This document shows, one piece after another, positions 46,915 to 57,542 of a DNA stretch of 64,000 nt. Position 1 is the stretch's first letter. Each line of letters begins with the position of its first letter. Source of the DNA: Saturnia japonica (lineage: Eukaryota > Arthropoda > Insecta > Lepidoptera > Saturniidae); NCBI GenBank assembly GCA_033032175.1, contig CM065322.1, positions 2,728,001 to 2,792,000 on the forward strand. The letters are read 5' to 3'. The position numbers were made by a program, and so were the translations under genes. The notes under the pieces were generated by a model. That model did not search any database, was not told the DNA's origin, and worked only from the letters and a program-made list of their open reading frames with translations.

Positions 46915-47095
46915 GGGGCAGTTCGACTGATGGATACCTTCACCCTCCAGACGATCGCAGCCAAATGACCTTGTGTTGTGTTCCTGCGGCTGCGGTGAGT
47001 AGGGTTACCAGAGCTCGTTAGGGTAGGGAGGTTCAAGGTCGGCAACGCGCTTGTACTTATGGTAGCCGCTTACCATCCTTATGCTGGTTTACCAC
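46915..47095 (+). repeat. dispersed repeat G, copy 2
   Basis: GATGGATACCTTCACCCTCC, ACGATCGCAGCCAAATGACC, CTTGTGTTGTGTTCCTGCGG and GCAACGCGCTTGTAC, then GGTAGCCGCTTACCATCC and GGTTTACCACC. This is the direct equivalent of the minus-strand copy at 17536-17705, with the 3' half better preserved here. Confidence 0.7.
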
Positions 47096-47744
47096 CTTTT
47101 TAGTATAAAAAAATCTTAAAATGTTGCAACTTATTACATACTTTATAGTGTAAGGATTATACTACAATATAACCTATATTAAAATAACAATAACAATTGA
47201 AAGTATATTTTATGTAAATTATTCAGTTAACGCTTATCGTTAGAACATAATTTTAGAGTTAATAATATATTTTTCAACACACTTGCTCATAAAGTGGCTC
47301 TAATATCACCACAATTAGGCACATAATGACGACACCTGTAATCAAACTGTGAGTTTTTCATTGCTATTATTCACAAGAGAGTTAAAGAGTTTTTTTTTTT
47401 ATTTTATTGCTTGAGTTGCTTTGTTCTTAAAAAAGTTTCGATACAAAAAAGATAATGATCAATAGAACAAATAAATTAATGTAACTATTGCTTGCTCATT
47501 TCATACAACTTCGTATTTAAATAGATAATTTCAACTTGTACGTGTTTAATAAATAAAACTTTCACTCAAATATAACTTTTGTTTTCTCTGTAATAAAGAA
47601 AACTTTAAATTCCCCATTTTATACGTGGCTAAAACGCTATCTGCGGAAGGCCAAAAGAAAAGAAACCTCATTCCTTTAGTCTATGGCCGATCGCCATTGT
47701 TAGATGCGCGCGCAAACTGATTAATTTTTCCCGCCATAGCGAAA
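47096..47744. other. no feature recognised
   Basis: AT-rich, then a GC-richer patch at 47625-47720. No gene seen. Confidence 0.4.
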
Positions 47745-47946
47745 AAAAATTTTTTGACGTGACAACGTCTTATAAATTGGTTTGCCGGGTGACACTTCAA
47801 GAAACTGCGTTACGCTCCGCTCACGTTATGCGCTCACAATGAGAGCGAGTGAGAGGCACGCGTCCCTTCCACTCGGGCATGGTTAGCCCGCCTAAGAGCG
47901 AGAGAGACAGACATAAAGTCGTTGTCACGTAAAACTTTTTTATTAT
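47745..47946. mobile_element. small MITE with ACGTGACAACG ends
   Basis: About 200 bases with inverted ends: TTTTTTGACGTGACAACGTC on the left, and AAGTTTTACGTGACAACGAC as the reverse complement of the right. The centre is GC-rich (AGAGCGAGTGAGAGGCACGC). No ORF. Superfamily not identified; target duplication not resolved because both flanks are homopolymer-rich. Confidence 0.6.
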
Positions 47947-48003
47947 TATTTTCTTCACAAGTGTGTTGAAAAACGTCGTATGATACACGTGTGTATTGGT
48001 GTA

Positions 48004-48084
48004 TTGGTGATTACCGTCCTCGGCTCTCTTAAGACCCTCACCTAACGGCTCGGGTCTCAATGGCGCCTCAGCGGTAATCACCAA
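48004..48084. other. long hairpin with perfect 13-base arms
   Basis: TTGGTGATTACCG (48004-48016) is perfectly inverted at 48072-48084 (CGGTAATCACCAA). Inside, AGACCC (48032-48037) pairs with GGGTCT (48052-48057), giving a second nested stem. It lies between the small MITE and a poly-C tract at 48113-48121. It may be the body of another short repeat. Confidence 0.6.
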
Positions 48085-48979
48085 CTTTTTTTTTATTGGT
48101 GGGGTAATAAACACCCCCCCCCTCCCCAAAAGCCTCTAACACAAATCAGAGAACGATGGTGCTATATAATAATTTGTTACAATTTTTTTTTTCCCCACAC
48201 ACTTTCCTCCGACTTTGTCAGCAATTTCCCTACCCCTATGCATCCCTTCTTTATTTATTTATTTAAAAAATTTCTTATAACTTGTTACAAAATTCTTACA
48301 ATAATTCCAATAATACAATAATGTCAAATATAAATTTCAATAAAGTAAAATTTACTTTACACACTTGTACCATAATGTACTTACTATAATCAAACTCTAA
48401 AGACTAACTGAGAGTTAACGCATAGCTTAAACCTGTGGGTCTAGAATCCTAGAAGGATGAAATTTTGCACAAGACTCCTTTATATTTTTATCCTTGTATA
48501 ATATAAATTAACATTAATGAAAATTCATCCCGTAAGTGGTTTAAAAATTAGATATTCCTTAGATGTTAAATCTCATGGAGCGTATGTAAGTGAAAAAATA
48601 AATTTGTCACTTCTAGAATGAAGTTGATTATGTACAAGCCAAGTTGTCCTGCGCAGACGTCGGCCCCACGCCCCACCACAATGCTACGCTGTCCGCGTGC
48701 GTAAACGTGACCCCGCCGGATGAACTCTAACTACACAGCTTTTTGTTCTTACTGTTTTTATTTCATCTCCGTCTCAGGTGATTTTGTTTGGTGTCATTAT
48801 TGTACTGGTTCCTTTTTTATGATTTTTATTATAAGTATTGTAGGCAGTTACTTTTTCGTGTATCGCATTGAGTTGCATTCTTCTTCTTTTTCTTGTTTTG
48901 GCGCTGCAAAAAGCATTTGCCAGTGTCAAAGTTTTAAAGCCTTTGTCAAATTTTTCAATATACAAAGTGGGGTCTTCTG
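48085..48979. other. no firm gene; poly-C and GC-rich patch
   Basis: Poly-C tract at 48113-48121, poly-T runs, and a GC-rich patch at 48655-48720 (CGGCCCCACGCCCCACCAC). On the minus strand 48774-49073 is open for 99 codons, with SSDEEAT near the start and a basic KTRKRRR; I cannot assign it. Confidence 0.35.
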
Positions 48980-49170
48980 ACAAAATGGTGGCTTCCTCGT
49001 CAGAACTATCTAGGGAGTTTTTGTAACATCTCAAAATGCATGTTTTCCACTTTATATTTATAATCCACTTCACTTATGCACAAGAACCAAACTATATCAC
49101 GCAAAATGCCACCAATATTACATAATATAGGGTCAATATAATCAAATTAAACATAAAAATCACAATATGT
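48980..49170. repeat. dispersed repeat K, copy 2
   Basis: Matches 11955-12165 in direct orientation (ATCCACTTCACTT, CCACCAATATTACATAATAT, AGGGTCAATA). See that entry. Confidence 0.55.
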
Positions 49171-49660
49171 CACTTCAAGATCCCACCAAAAACTCCTCGA
49201 ATTGCATTATATATATTATACTATGATGTTACCAGACTAATTAAAAAGGTTTTATGTTTGCTATGATTTCTGCTTTTATTGTAAATCCATTTTCAATCCG
49301 CACACTTGGACGAAGTAATTTAATTACATATGTATTTTTTATTTATAAATATGAGAATTTGTTATAGTTATTTCTTTTTTTGATTATTTTATGTCTAATA
49401 GTTCCCTACCACCCTTTTCTTTCTCCCCTCATACAACTTTCGATGAAAAACTAAATGCAGTTTTTTAAGTCATTTAATCTGTTAAATAATATTTCAGTTT
49501 TTTTTTTAATTATTAGGACTAAATTGCATGGCGTAAATGTATGGTTGTGTTGATAAATAATAACATTACTTATTGTGACAAAAGTTAGGTATGCGAGTAA
49601 ATTTTTTACAAGCCAAAATTTCACGTTAAAACAACTTACCTATATTAATAAATGTGTAAT
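49171..49660. other. no feature recognised
   Basis: No gene seen. Confidence 0.4.
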
Positions 49661-49920
49661 TATCTCGTTAGCCTAGTGGTCGTAAGTGCGACTGCTATGA
49701 GCGAGATCCTGGGTTCGAATCCCAGGTCGAGCAAAGTGTTATTGGGTGTTTCCTATGAAATTCCCAGTAGCAGCTCGGAATTTGGTTTCGTGCCCGATTA
49801 ATGGCAATAGGCTCGCCCCCTATTACATGGGACCTATAAACATACTCGGCGAAATGTGGGTGTACATTAGTACACCTCTGCCTAACCCTTCAGGGAATAC
49901 AGGCGTGATGGTATGTTATG
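49661..49920 (+). repeat. tRNA-derived SINE, family 1, copy 5
   Basis: The best-preserved copy: A box TAGCCTAGTGG and consensus B box GGGTTCGAATCCCAGG are both intact, and the body keeps CAGTAGCAGCTCGGAATTTG, AATGGCAATAGGCTCGCCCC and AGTACACCTCTGCCTAACCC, ending GGCGTGATGGTATGTT. It is a good reference copy for the family in this window. Confidence 0.92.
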
Positions 49921-50560
49921 TTTTGTTATCTCAGTGAATAGTAGTAGTAATATTACTTATTACATATATGTAATTTTTTCTAAATATTGTGCTTGACATG
50001 TAATATATGTTATACTTGATATGTAAAAAAAAACGACATAATTGTAACCTTACCAATAAATACTTGACCATTTATTTAAAAACAATTCCGGTCGGAGTTG
50101 ACAAAAATGTCAACGTCATATGTCAAGAAATCAATACGGTTTGAAGCTTGTAAATTTTTGGTTCTCATAATTATGAACACAAATTAAAAGTGCAGTAAAT
50201 TTTATTTAACAAAATAGCTAAATATGTTTTCGCAAAAAATTGGCTTAACACGACAAACTTTACCTTCTCGAACTGAAAGGTAGGAAAATAAGGTAAAAAT
50301 TATTTACTTTTTATTCAATAATAATAAATAATTACTTTAACTAGCAGCTCTTCAATACATCTTCAATGCTTAGACTTCAAATTAGTTACTAGAATAACTT
50401 TCTTTATGCAATTCAAAGCGCCAGATAACTAGATATCTCTTGATCCACGCTATCAGTGTTTCGTATGGTATCGGTTTTTAAACTAGTTTATGCAAACACT
50501 TTTCTTCTATTATAGTTTTCAGATTTAATAGCTCTAATTTCTTTTCTTTCGGTAACAGTA
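49921..50560. other. upstream region of the 50561 gene
   Basis: Contains an ATG at 50224 in a short open stretch (MFSQKIGLTRQTLPSRTE) followed by a GTAGGA donor-like site at 50280, and AG acceptor-like sites at 50521-50522 and 50557-50558. Splicing these does not put the stretch in frame with the downstream ORF, so I do not call an exon. It may still be the promoter and leader of that gene. Confidence 0.35.
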
Positions 50561-51862
50561 ATGGAGCAAATTTTCATGATCGAGGTTTTTATCAAAAAAA
50601 TTATATTAAAAATAGAACCACCAGTGAAGGATGAGTACGAACTGCGTATGGAAGCAGAAGAGAGGAAACGAGAGGCGGAAGCTTTAGCCGCAGCCGAAGC
50701 TGCCAAAAAAGGTAAAAAGGGTGGTAAACCTGCTGGTGGTGCAAAGAAAGGTAAGAAAGGTAAGAAAGGTAAAAAGGGAAGGAACCACCATTGCCATCAG
50801 AAGAAGAAATGAAATTTATGCAAACATGTACAATGCAAATGAACTGTCTACCCGTGTTTGATTTTTATGTGGCACATGACAACTTTATCGCTCCAGAACC
50901 TCCTCCACCTCCTCAAAAAGGTAAGAAAGCAAAAAAGAAGCCTCCTAAAAAGGGTAAAATTGTACCGAGGAAAATTATTCTCCCGTCTGAACCTTTACCT
51001 CAGCCCCCTTATTTTGGCGTAGGAAACTCTGTAATGTTTTTGTCTAGACCTTCGAAATTAGAAGAAGTATTGCGAAAAACTCCTATTTATATAACAGTTT
51101 GGAATAGAGATCAAGAAATGAATTGCGTTGGCTTCTGCGTAGTTGAATGGCACGAATCATTTTTTGAATGTCTACAAAAAGCTGGCGAACTGAATCCTGT
51201 GAACATGGATCAGGCTGAATACAGAGACACGACTAAACAAGAAATGGTGACTAACACAGTGGAACTCATACGACCGTTGCAATGCGAGGAAGATTTGAAA
51301 GCTTCCGGTGAAATTGAATTTTTCCTCAGGCTTACATGTTTAGGAAACAGAGTGGTCAGTTATTTCGTTGCTTTACCAGAAATGGAAAGGTTGCCTGGGC
51401 GCAAATATCTGTCAGATGATTTAAAATTGAAAGACGTTGAGGTTATTAGACATTGGGATGGTACAGCCATAGATTCAGTACCACCTGTGGCTTACTTTTT
51501 CGGAGCTCCTGACATAACTAGGGAACCGATAAGATCTGTTGAGGAACCTAAACTTTACGAAGATTTTGTTGCTCCGTTTACAAGAAGTGAACTTACAATC
51601 CTAGCAATGGGTTTCCCAAAAGGTCCCTGTGGAGGTACTAATTGTCCTAAGCGAATGGATTACAGAGGTAGTCCAGCACCAATTTATACATGGCGAAACT
51701 GTCAAAGGAAAATATCAGCATGGTCAATTTGTGAACAAACGGGATGTTCACGGGCCTTGCGGTCGTCTGGATTGCCCTTTGGCTAAGAAAATTCGTTCTT
51801 ATCTGTGCACTGAAGGTAGTTACAAACCATGCAAGAAGCCGTGCTGTAAGGATTATTATTAG
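50561..51862 (+). CDS. uncharacterised Lys/Gly-rich and Cys-rich protein, frame broken twice
   Basis: The best candidate host gene in the window; I do not recognise the family by name. From ATG 50561 the first frame gives MIEVFIKKIILKIEPPVKDE, a charged Glu/Ala-rich helix, then repeated Gly-Lys-Lys units to about 50776. A one-base loss there moves reading to the frame of EPPLPSEEEMKF, which runs to about 51670: a Pro/Lys linker, then a globular part (PIYITVWNRDQ, GFCVVEWHESFF, SGEIEFFLRLTC, PVAYFFGAPD) with beta-strand character that could be C2-like. A one-base gain near 51665-51690 returns to the first frame for IHGETVKGKYQHGQFVN, HGPCGRLDCP and SYKPCKKPCCKDYY, ending TAG at 51860-51862. 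GPCGxxxCP occurs twice (also near 51625). The two shifts cancel, and ATTAAA at 51939-51944 is a possible polyadenylation signal. It is either a real gene with sequence errors or a young pseudogene; the upstream start is provisional. Confidence 0.6.
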
Positions 51863-51938
51863 AATTATCAATGTTTAGACGTATAAATTGATTTAACTAC
51901 GAATTAATATGGTTTTGGGTTCAAAAATTGAAATCTTT

Positions 51939-51944
51939 ATTAAA
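51939..51944 (+). terminator. possible polyadenylation signal
   Basis: ATTAAA about 77 bases after the stop of the 50561-51862 gene, in a T/A-rich context. It is the commonest variant of AATAAA. Confidence 0.35.
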
Positions 51945-52020
51945 ACACAAAGAAATATAATAGAATCTCTTTAATATATAGATGTCTGTTTAAAGTTCAA
52001 ATCAGCTTCTTTTTTATTCT

Positions 52021-52353
52021 TTATAAGCTTTAGCGTTTGGCCCTATGGCAGCAATCACCTGATCTTAAGTGACGATGTGGCTCAAGATAATAGCACGCTA
52101 ATCCGAGTGGGGGACTGGTTTTTAAGTGCAGCTACCGAAACATACCTATGGTACTTGACGACAGATTTTTAAATTTATGGTGGTAGCTAGTCAGATGGAC
52201 AATTCCCTACCACTATGTTATTATGGTCTCATAACGATGTTTTCCTATTCCTCCTCCGAAAACTCATGCTCATTGCATAGCATTCAAACTCACGTTGTTT
52301 GACGTGCTGTCTGTCTGTACGTGCTACCACTGAGCCATCATTGCTTCAACCTT
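52021..52353 (-). repeat. tRNA-derived SINE, family 2, copy 3
   Basis: Minus-strand head GAAGCAATGATGGCTCAGTG with A box TGGCTCAGTGG and B box GAGTTTGAATGC. Plus-sense body: GCAGCAATCACCTGATCTTA, AGTGACGATGTGGCTCAAGA, TTTTTAAGTGCAGCTACCG, GACGACAGATTTTTAAATTT. It is the longest copy here and shows what the two halves at 36421-36825 looked like before they were split. It lies about 160 bases after the 50561 gene. Confidence 0.82.
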
Positions 52354-53243
52354 CATGCTTCATCATCGAATGAGTCAAAGCTTTGTCTCATTAAAACTAA
52401 TCAATCCAATTTACGTTTCCATGAATCCAATAAATTAGTAGCGTTAGTGTAATATATTATGTTTTGTCATCTGTTAATAAAAAAACTTATCACTAATTTA
52501 TACTCGTATTTTACTTCATGAAGAGTGGTTCATAAATGGGCATACAATAGTATTTTTTTAATGTGGTATTTTGTACATATCACAATTTATTTCGCCTATC
52601 GTAATCAGCTAAAGGATTTGGTTTTCTTCTTTTGATTATTATATAATATTTATGAATATTATTTTTTTAGTATTGCAATTATAAGTATTACCTATTAAAA
52701 CACGTAAGCACTTTGAAAATAAATTGCTATGAACATATCTGATTTACAAAGGTATCTCGAGGATACTGTAAAATTGTATCCATGTTTTCTTTACTTATCA
52801 AATGTAAGACCCCGATAAGGTTAATGGATAACATTACTTACATTATCTGTGGAAAGGCTGCTTTAGGTTGATCTTTAGCCTACTCTCTAAATTTATGATT
52901 ACTTGTGTACCATGAAATAGAACCTAGTTTAAAAGTTTTTTTTTTCAAATGATTATTACCGTTGGCCTGAAGCCACCAAGATTGTGGCAAGTACAGATTT
53001 TAATATAATATTTCACAAAGGTGTTTTTTCTTGACAACCACATATCTCCGTTAATTCTTCATCAAAATTAATACATTATTATAAAACATAGTTTTAAAAC
53101 TTATGTTCTGAAATATCATTTTCATTATGACGGTCATCTGTTGATGCTAATGAAAATTTCAATATAAGGCGCCGTCTGCTAACCAATATAACATGTTCTA
53201 TAATATGCGAACGAAATATTTGCACTAGTCAGCCAGTTATCTT
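52354..53243. other. no feature recognised
   Basis: No gene seen. Confidence 0.45.
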
Positions 53244-53412
53244 ATTATATTAAGTGAGTAATTCTTGTATATATATATTTAATTGGTTTCTCGGAAACTT
53301 TCCAACGATTTCGATGAAACTTTGCATTTAGATAATGTTTTACATTCCAAGTTTACCTAGATAGGTGTTTTTCTTTTTAAGACACCGCACAACTCTGTCG
53401 CCCCGATGTTAT
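53244..53412 (+). repeat. dispersed repeat L, copy 1
   Basis: TTATTATATTAAGTGAGTAA, CCAACGATTTCGATGAAACT then TTGCATTTAGATAATGTTTT, and AAGACACCGCACAACTC are shared with 62994-63175. CGATTTCGATGAAACTTTGC is a typical LINE-tail phrase. Confidence 0.75.
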
Positions 53413-54502
53413 ATAATTATATCACCGAGTATATTATAAACAGTAAATAAATGAAAAAAAACTGGTTAATATTAATATCTATATATTATTTTCTTCATAT
53501 TTCATCCAAACTTCGACTTTTCACACAATATAGAGCTTATTATTAGTTATTTCTAGTCCTTCAATAATAAATATTATGTATAATATATAAATTCACTTTC
53601 GTGTCTATTCTTTGTATATGTATTTTGTTATAAATCACCCTTTAAAGTGGAAAGGTTACAGCATTATTTGCGTCTTATATCTAAACTAGTTGTGTCCTTC
53701 GGTTTCACCCGTTTTCAATTTATCCCACCCAGTCTCCATCGCGCTGCCAACACATCCGTGCTATCGTTGTTTAACTTCCAGTATTTGTCTACACATTGAC
53801 AGATTGCATGGTGTTCAAAATTACTCATTCGCTAGTAGGGTTTGTTGCATGAAGTTATATAACCTACCCCAGTAAATGACTACATAGTATATAAGAAAAT
53901 TGCTATCCGGGTCTGTCCGTTTGTCCGTTTACTTCTTCTAATAATCAACGGATATTTACACAGTTTTCATTATCATTTAGAGATTTTTTACGGAATAATT
54001 AAGTTTTTGTTTAGTAAAAATGATTAGTAGCATAATGTAACGCTGGCTAATCCATAAGAGAAATACATCAAAAAATGTTATAAAGAATCGTACTTCTTCA
54101 AAAAGAGAAAAGTCCGAGATGACTCACAGTAACCATTTTTATATTCAACACAATAATTAAAAATATTTGGTTATTTGCCAAGCTATTTTCTCCAAATCAG
54201 AATTAATCTTTATCCATATAACAATGTTAGTTAACTTCGGCATTTAATGTGGATTAAAATTGTCCTGTACATTATGTAATTTAAATGAAAACCGTAGAAG
54301 ATATCACGGGTTCAAAATTACGCGTAAACAAAGAAATCATTTTGCGGCGAAATGGTTCGCTGGGTTTCCGCACCTATAATAATGAATTGCGCATCGCGAA
54401 CTAAGCACGTTTTTTGCAAATAAGATGTTATGGACTATCGATACTAAAGCGATAAAAACTCTAGATAATGCTGGTAGGTAACAAAATGCAAATATATATA
54501 TA
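53413..54502. other. no gene; tail-like fragments
   Basis: TGCTATCCGGGTCTGTCCGT near 53901-53920 is another LINE-tail phrase. Otherwise nothing. The interval ends in a TA-rich stretch that served as target for the LTR element. Confidence 0.4.
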
Positions 54503-54725
54503 TGTGGGACGTAAACAAAGAAAAACACTAATTAACTGGAAAACGTCTTTACTACAGGAATACATCAACAATTCGTCTTAAAATCACAATCTTACAACAG
54601 TTACAAAACACACCGTCTTCACTCAAACGTCATTCTTCAATCTCTCTTGTCGCCCTCTATCTTATTATCGACGCGAGTTTCTTTTTTTTTTAATTCGGCA
54701 TCTAAGCTTTTGCCATCATCCCACA
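54503..54725 (-). repeat. 3' LTR of the Ty3/gypsy-type element
   Basis: 223 bases, with ends TGTGGGA...TCCCACA. By eye it differs from the other LTR at seven substitutions and one T-run length change, about 3%. Confidence 0.95.
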
Positions 54726-54736
54726 CGGTCATCCTA

Positions 54737-55819
54737 CTATTCATCTGCCTCAGATGAATCCTCTTCAGATGTTTCTGAATTAATCCCGGACCAAAGCTTC
54801 ATCATATCCGCTGATGAACTCATTTTATATGGTCCATCACAGTTTCCAACTTTAATCATCTCATAACGGTCATTCAAATTTACTTTTGTTATTTTATAGG
54901 GTCCTAAGTATTTCGGGTGTAACTTGTGTCCTTGGACAAACTGTGTGCGTTTTATGGCAACTAAATCACCTTCCTTGTACTTAAATGCCTCTTTTCTTCT
55001 TTTATTATAACTTTTCCTATTTTCTGACTGTACTTTTAGAATAGACTCTTTGGCTTTATTTCTTAATTGAGATCTTTCATCTATAAACTTTTCGATATTT
55101 TTTTCTTCTATTAATTTTATTATTTCTTTATCTTCTGTGTCCTTCATCCTGACTCCGATTGACAATTCAAACGGGCTCATAGAAATACTTCTCTGGAATG
55201 TAGAATTTATGCATCTTTGAATCTTGCTGATATGTTTGTACCATTTTGTAGGATCTTGGATACTTAATTTACTCAGTACATCAATGATAACTTGAAGCAA
55301 TCGTTCAACTTGTCCATTACCTCTTGGCTGACCAGTTGTAATCTTATAGTGTTTAATATTCTCAACTGAGCAATATTCTTCAAAGTCTTGAGAAGTAAAG
55401 GCAGCGTTGCGGTCAGTAATAACCTTAGCTGGCGATCCGATAACTTGTTGTTGAATTCTAAGTTTGTCAAGTACTTCTTCAATTCTCAAGCTCTTTGTTG
55501 GGTAAATCCAAACATACTTTGTGAATCCGTCGACTACAGTCAGTAGGTATTTGTAATTTTTATTTGTTGAAGTCAAAGGACCTAAGTGGTCTATGTGGTA
55601 AGTGGACAGTGGGACTTCACCTTTATCTAATGGGTGTAGGTACCCTTCTTTTTTCCCTTTCTTATGAGAAATTAGAATGCATTCTATACAATTATCAATG
55701 AAATTCTTAATCTTATCTTTCAAATTATCTATAAAATACTCTCTATTTATCATTTCTTCTATCTTCACAACTCCAAAATGTCCTCTTTCACGTGTTTTTC
55801 TAATTATTTCATATTGCAT
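54737..55819 (-). pseudogene. integrase of the Ty3/gypsy-type element
   Basis: Integrase joins the element DNA copy to the chromosome. This 360-codon frame is the best-kept part. An HHCC-like zinc module is seen around His 14 and Cys 44-x2-Cys 47. The catalytic core has Asp 77 (YHIDHLGP), Asp 136 (VITDRNAAF) and Glu 172 (GNGQVER), with exactly 35 residues between the last two (DD35E). A C-terminal GPY-like module reads YLGPYKITKV. The acidic tail (SEEDSSEADE) ends at the TAG at 54737-54739. The true domain starts slightly upstream: after a frameshift near 55860 the preceding HKRLVIPKK joins in frame. All three catalytic residues are intact, so this domain decayed least. Confidence 0.93.
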
Positions 55820-55830
55820 CTTTTTGGGAA

Positions 55831-56495
55831 TTACAAGTCTTTTATGACCATTACTAACTTCTTTGTATAAAATAGTCCATCTTGAATAATATAGTCTTCG
55901 TAAGGTTCATTCTCTAACATTCTCTTTATTAGTTTTATCTTATCATCATTATCTTGGGAATTTCTGATTTTAGCGCTAATGTCATTTATTATGAAACTAA
56001 CATGGTGGCGGCTTAAAGCATCTACATGTTTCATCCTGTTGCCTGCTCTGTGTTCTATTTCATACTCAAACTCTTCCAGGAGTAACGCCCAACGTGCAAC
56101 TCTTGGTGGCAAATCTTTTTTCTTCAAGGTCATGGTCAATGCAGAACAGTCTGTAACAATCTTAAATCTTATACCCAGTAGGTACACTCTAAATTTCTTA
56201 ATAGATTCTGTGATAGCTAAAATCTCTAAGTAGTAGCTATGATAATTTTTCTCAGCTGGTGTTGCCTTTTTACTCATATATGAAACTGGGTGCATCTTAT
56301 TACTTTCTGGACATCTTTTAACAATACAGTACCAAATCCTTCAGCACTTGCATCCGTGTGTAATTCTGTTTCCAGATGTGGGCTATAAATGTGAAGTACT
56401 GGTGAGTTACATAGAGCATATTTCAAATTATCAAAGGCGATCTGACAGTTATAATCAAAATTAAATGTAGTATCTTTCTTCAACAAATCTGTCAA
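55831..56495 (-). pseudogene. RNase H region of the Ty3/gypsy-type element
   Basis: RNase H removes the RNA template after first-strand synthesis. The first part (56495-56300) reads FDNLKYALCNSPVL and ETELHTDASAEGFGTVLL, where the Asp of TDAS is the first catalytic residue. A one-base indel near 56310 moves the frame to MHPVSYMSKKATPAEKNYHS, YYLEILAITESIKKF (catalytic Glu in LEIL), FKIVTDCSALT (catalytic Asp) and AGNRMKHVDALSRH. The usual order of the tether and RNase H is preserved. A stop at 55831 follows a second frameshift near 55860 that separates it from integrase. Confidence 0.9.
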
Positions 56496-57542
56496 TGGTT
56501 TTGCGATCGACGAGTAATTTTTAATAAATTTTCGAAAATATTCTGTTAAGCCTAGAAATGATTGAATTTCTTTAATATTTTAAGGTACCTTAAATTTTGA
56601 TATGGTAGTAGTTTTATGCCTGGATGGGCGAACCTCATTTCTTCCAATAATACAGCCTAGGTATTCTACTTCCTGTTTCAGGAATTTGCACTTATTCCAA
56701 TTCATTTGTAACCCATAATCTGCACATCTTTTAAGTACAATTTCCAATTTAATTAAGCCTTCGTTTTCATCTTCGATTAGTGGTAATGGAAAATGTTCTT
56801 TAATCATTTTTTTATTAAGTCTTCTGTAATCAATGCATAATCTATAGCTAAGATCTTTTTTCTGTGCTAATACAATAGGGCTGGCAAACTCAGAGCTACT
56901 TGGTTGTATAATCTTTTGTTTCAACCACTCATCGATTTGTTTTTCAACTATTTCAGATTCCAAAGGTGAGAGGCGTCTTGGGTTTTGAAATATAGGAATC
57001 TCATCTATGAGTTGCAATCTCATCTCTACTTTGCTTTCTTTTTTGACTTCTGGGGTGTAGTTTTCAATAAGTGATTTAATCTTTTCAGCGTATATCGGGT
57101 TTTCATTCTCATACTCAATCTTTGGTTTTATATCCACAGATAATAAGTTATTTAATTTATTTGTAGCTGTGATCCCTCCAGAGGTCACATTTAGATCCAC
57201 CTCATTGAGTATTGGGTTTCCGAGAATAATCCTTATCGGTATTAGGTTATCTTGAATCAAGTGAAAATCTGTTCTGAAAATGCAGTCATCTATTTGTACT
57301 TCAGCAGTAAAATTTCCTAGAGTATTTACTTCACTTTTTCCTAAACCGGAGTGGTAGGTGGTTTTTTGGTTCAATTCTATTCTTTTAAGTTTATTAAGTT
57401 CATTAAATTGAGTTTCATTAATCAAATTTACATCGCTTCCGGTGTCTATGAATACTTCCATTTCTTTACTGTTAATTTTAATTTTTTTATAAGGTACCAT
57501 TGCCGATTCATATTTTTGTGTGACACTCATGGTCTTCTTCAT
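56496..57542 (-). pseudogene. protease and reverse transcriptase with catalytic core deleted
   Basis: Starts within one continuous frame after gag. The protease active site is FIDTGSDVNLI (Asp at about residue 33). RT begins with IDEWLKQKIIQPSSSEFASP and IVLAQKKDLSYRLCIDYRRL. After FPLPLIED the protein jumps straight to NEGLIKLEIVLKRCADYGLQ, which in the family lies after the catalytic YxDD box. The intervening motif-A to motif-C segment, normally some 80-90 residues, is missing in frame. TAA at 56580-56582 then interrupts before IKEIQSFLGLTEYFRKFI. The enzyme cannot have been active. Confidence 0.92.

Noticed and set aside
50224..50280. Upstream exon of the 50561 gene (MFSQKIGL...) with a GTAGGA donor
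   Set aside because: Joining it to either nearby acceptor leaves the downstream coding frame out of phase.
54726..54760. An envelope gene or other extra ORF before the 3' LTR
   Set aside because: Integrase ends 11 bases from the LTR, leaving no room; the element is not an errantivirus by structure.
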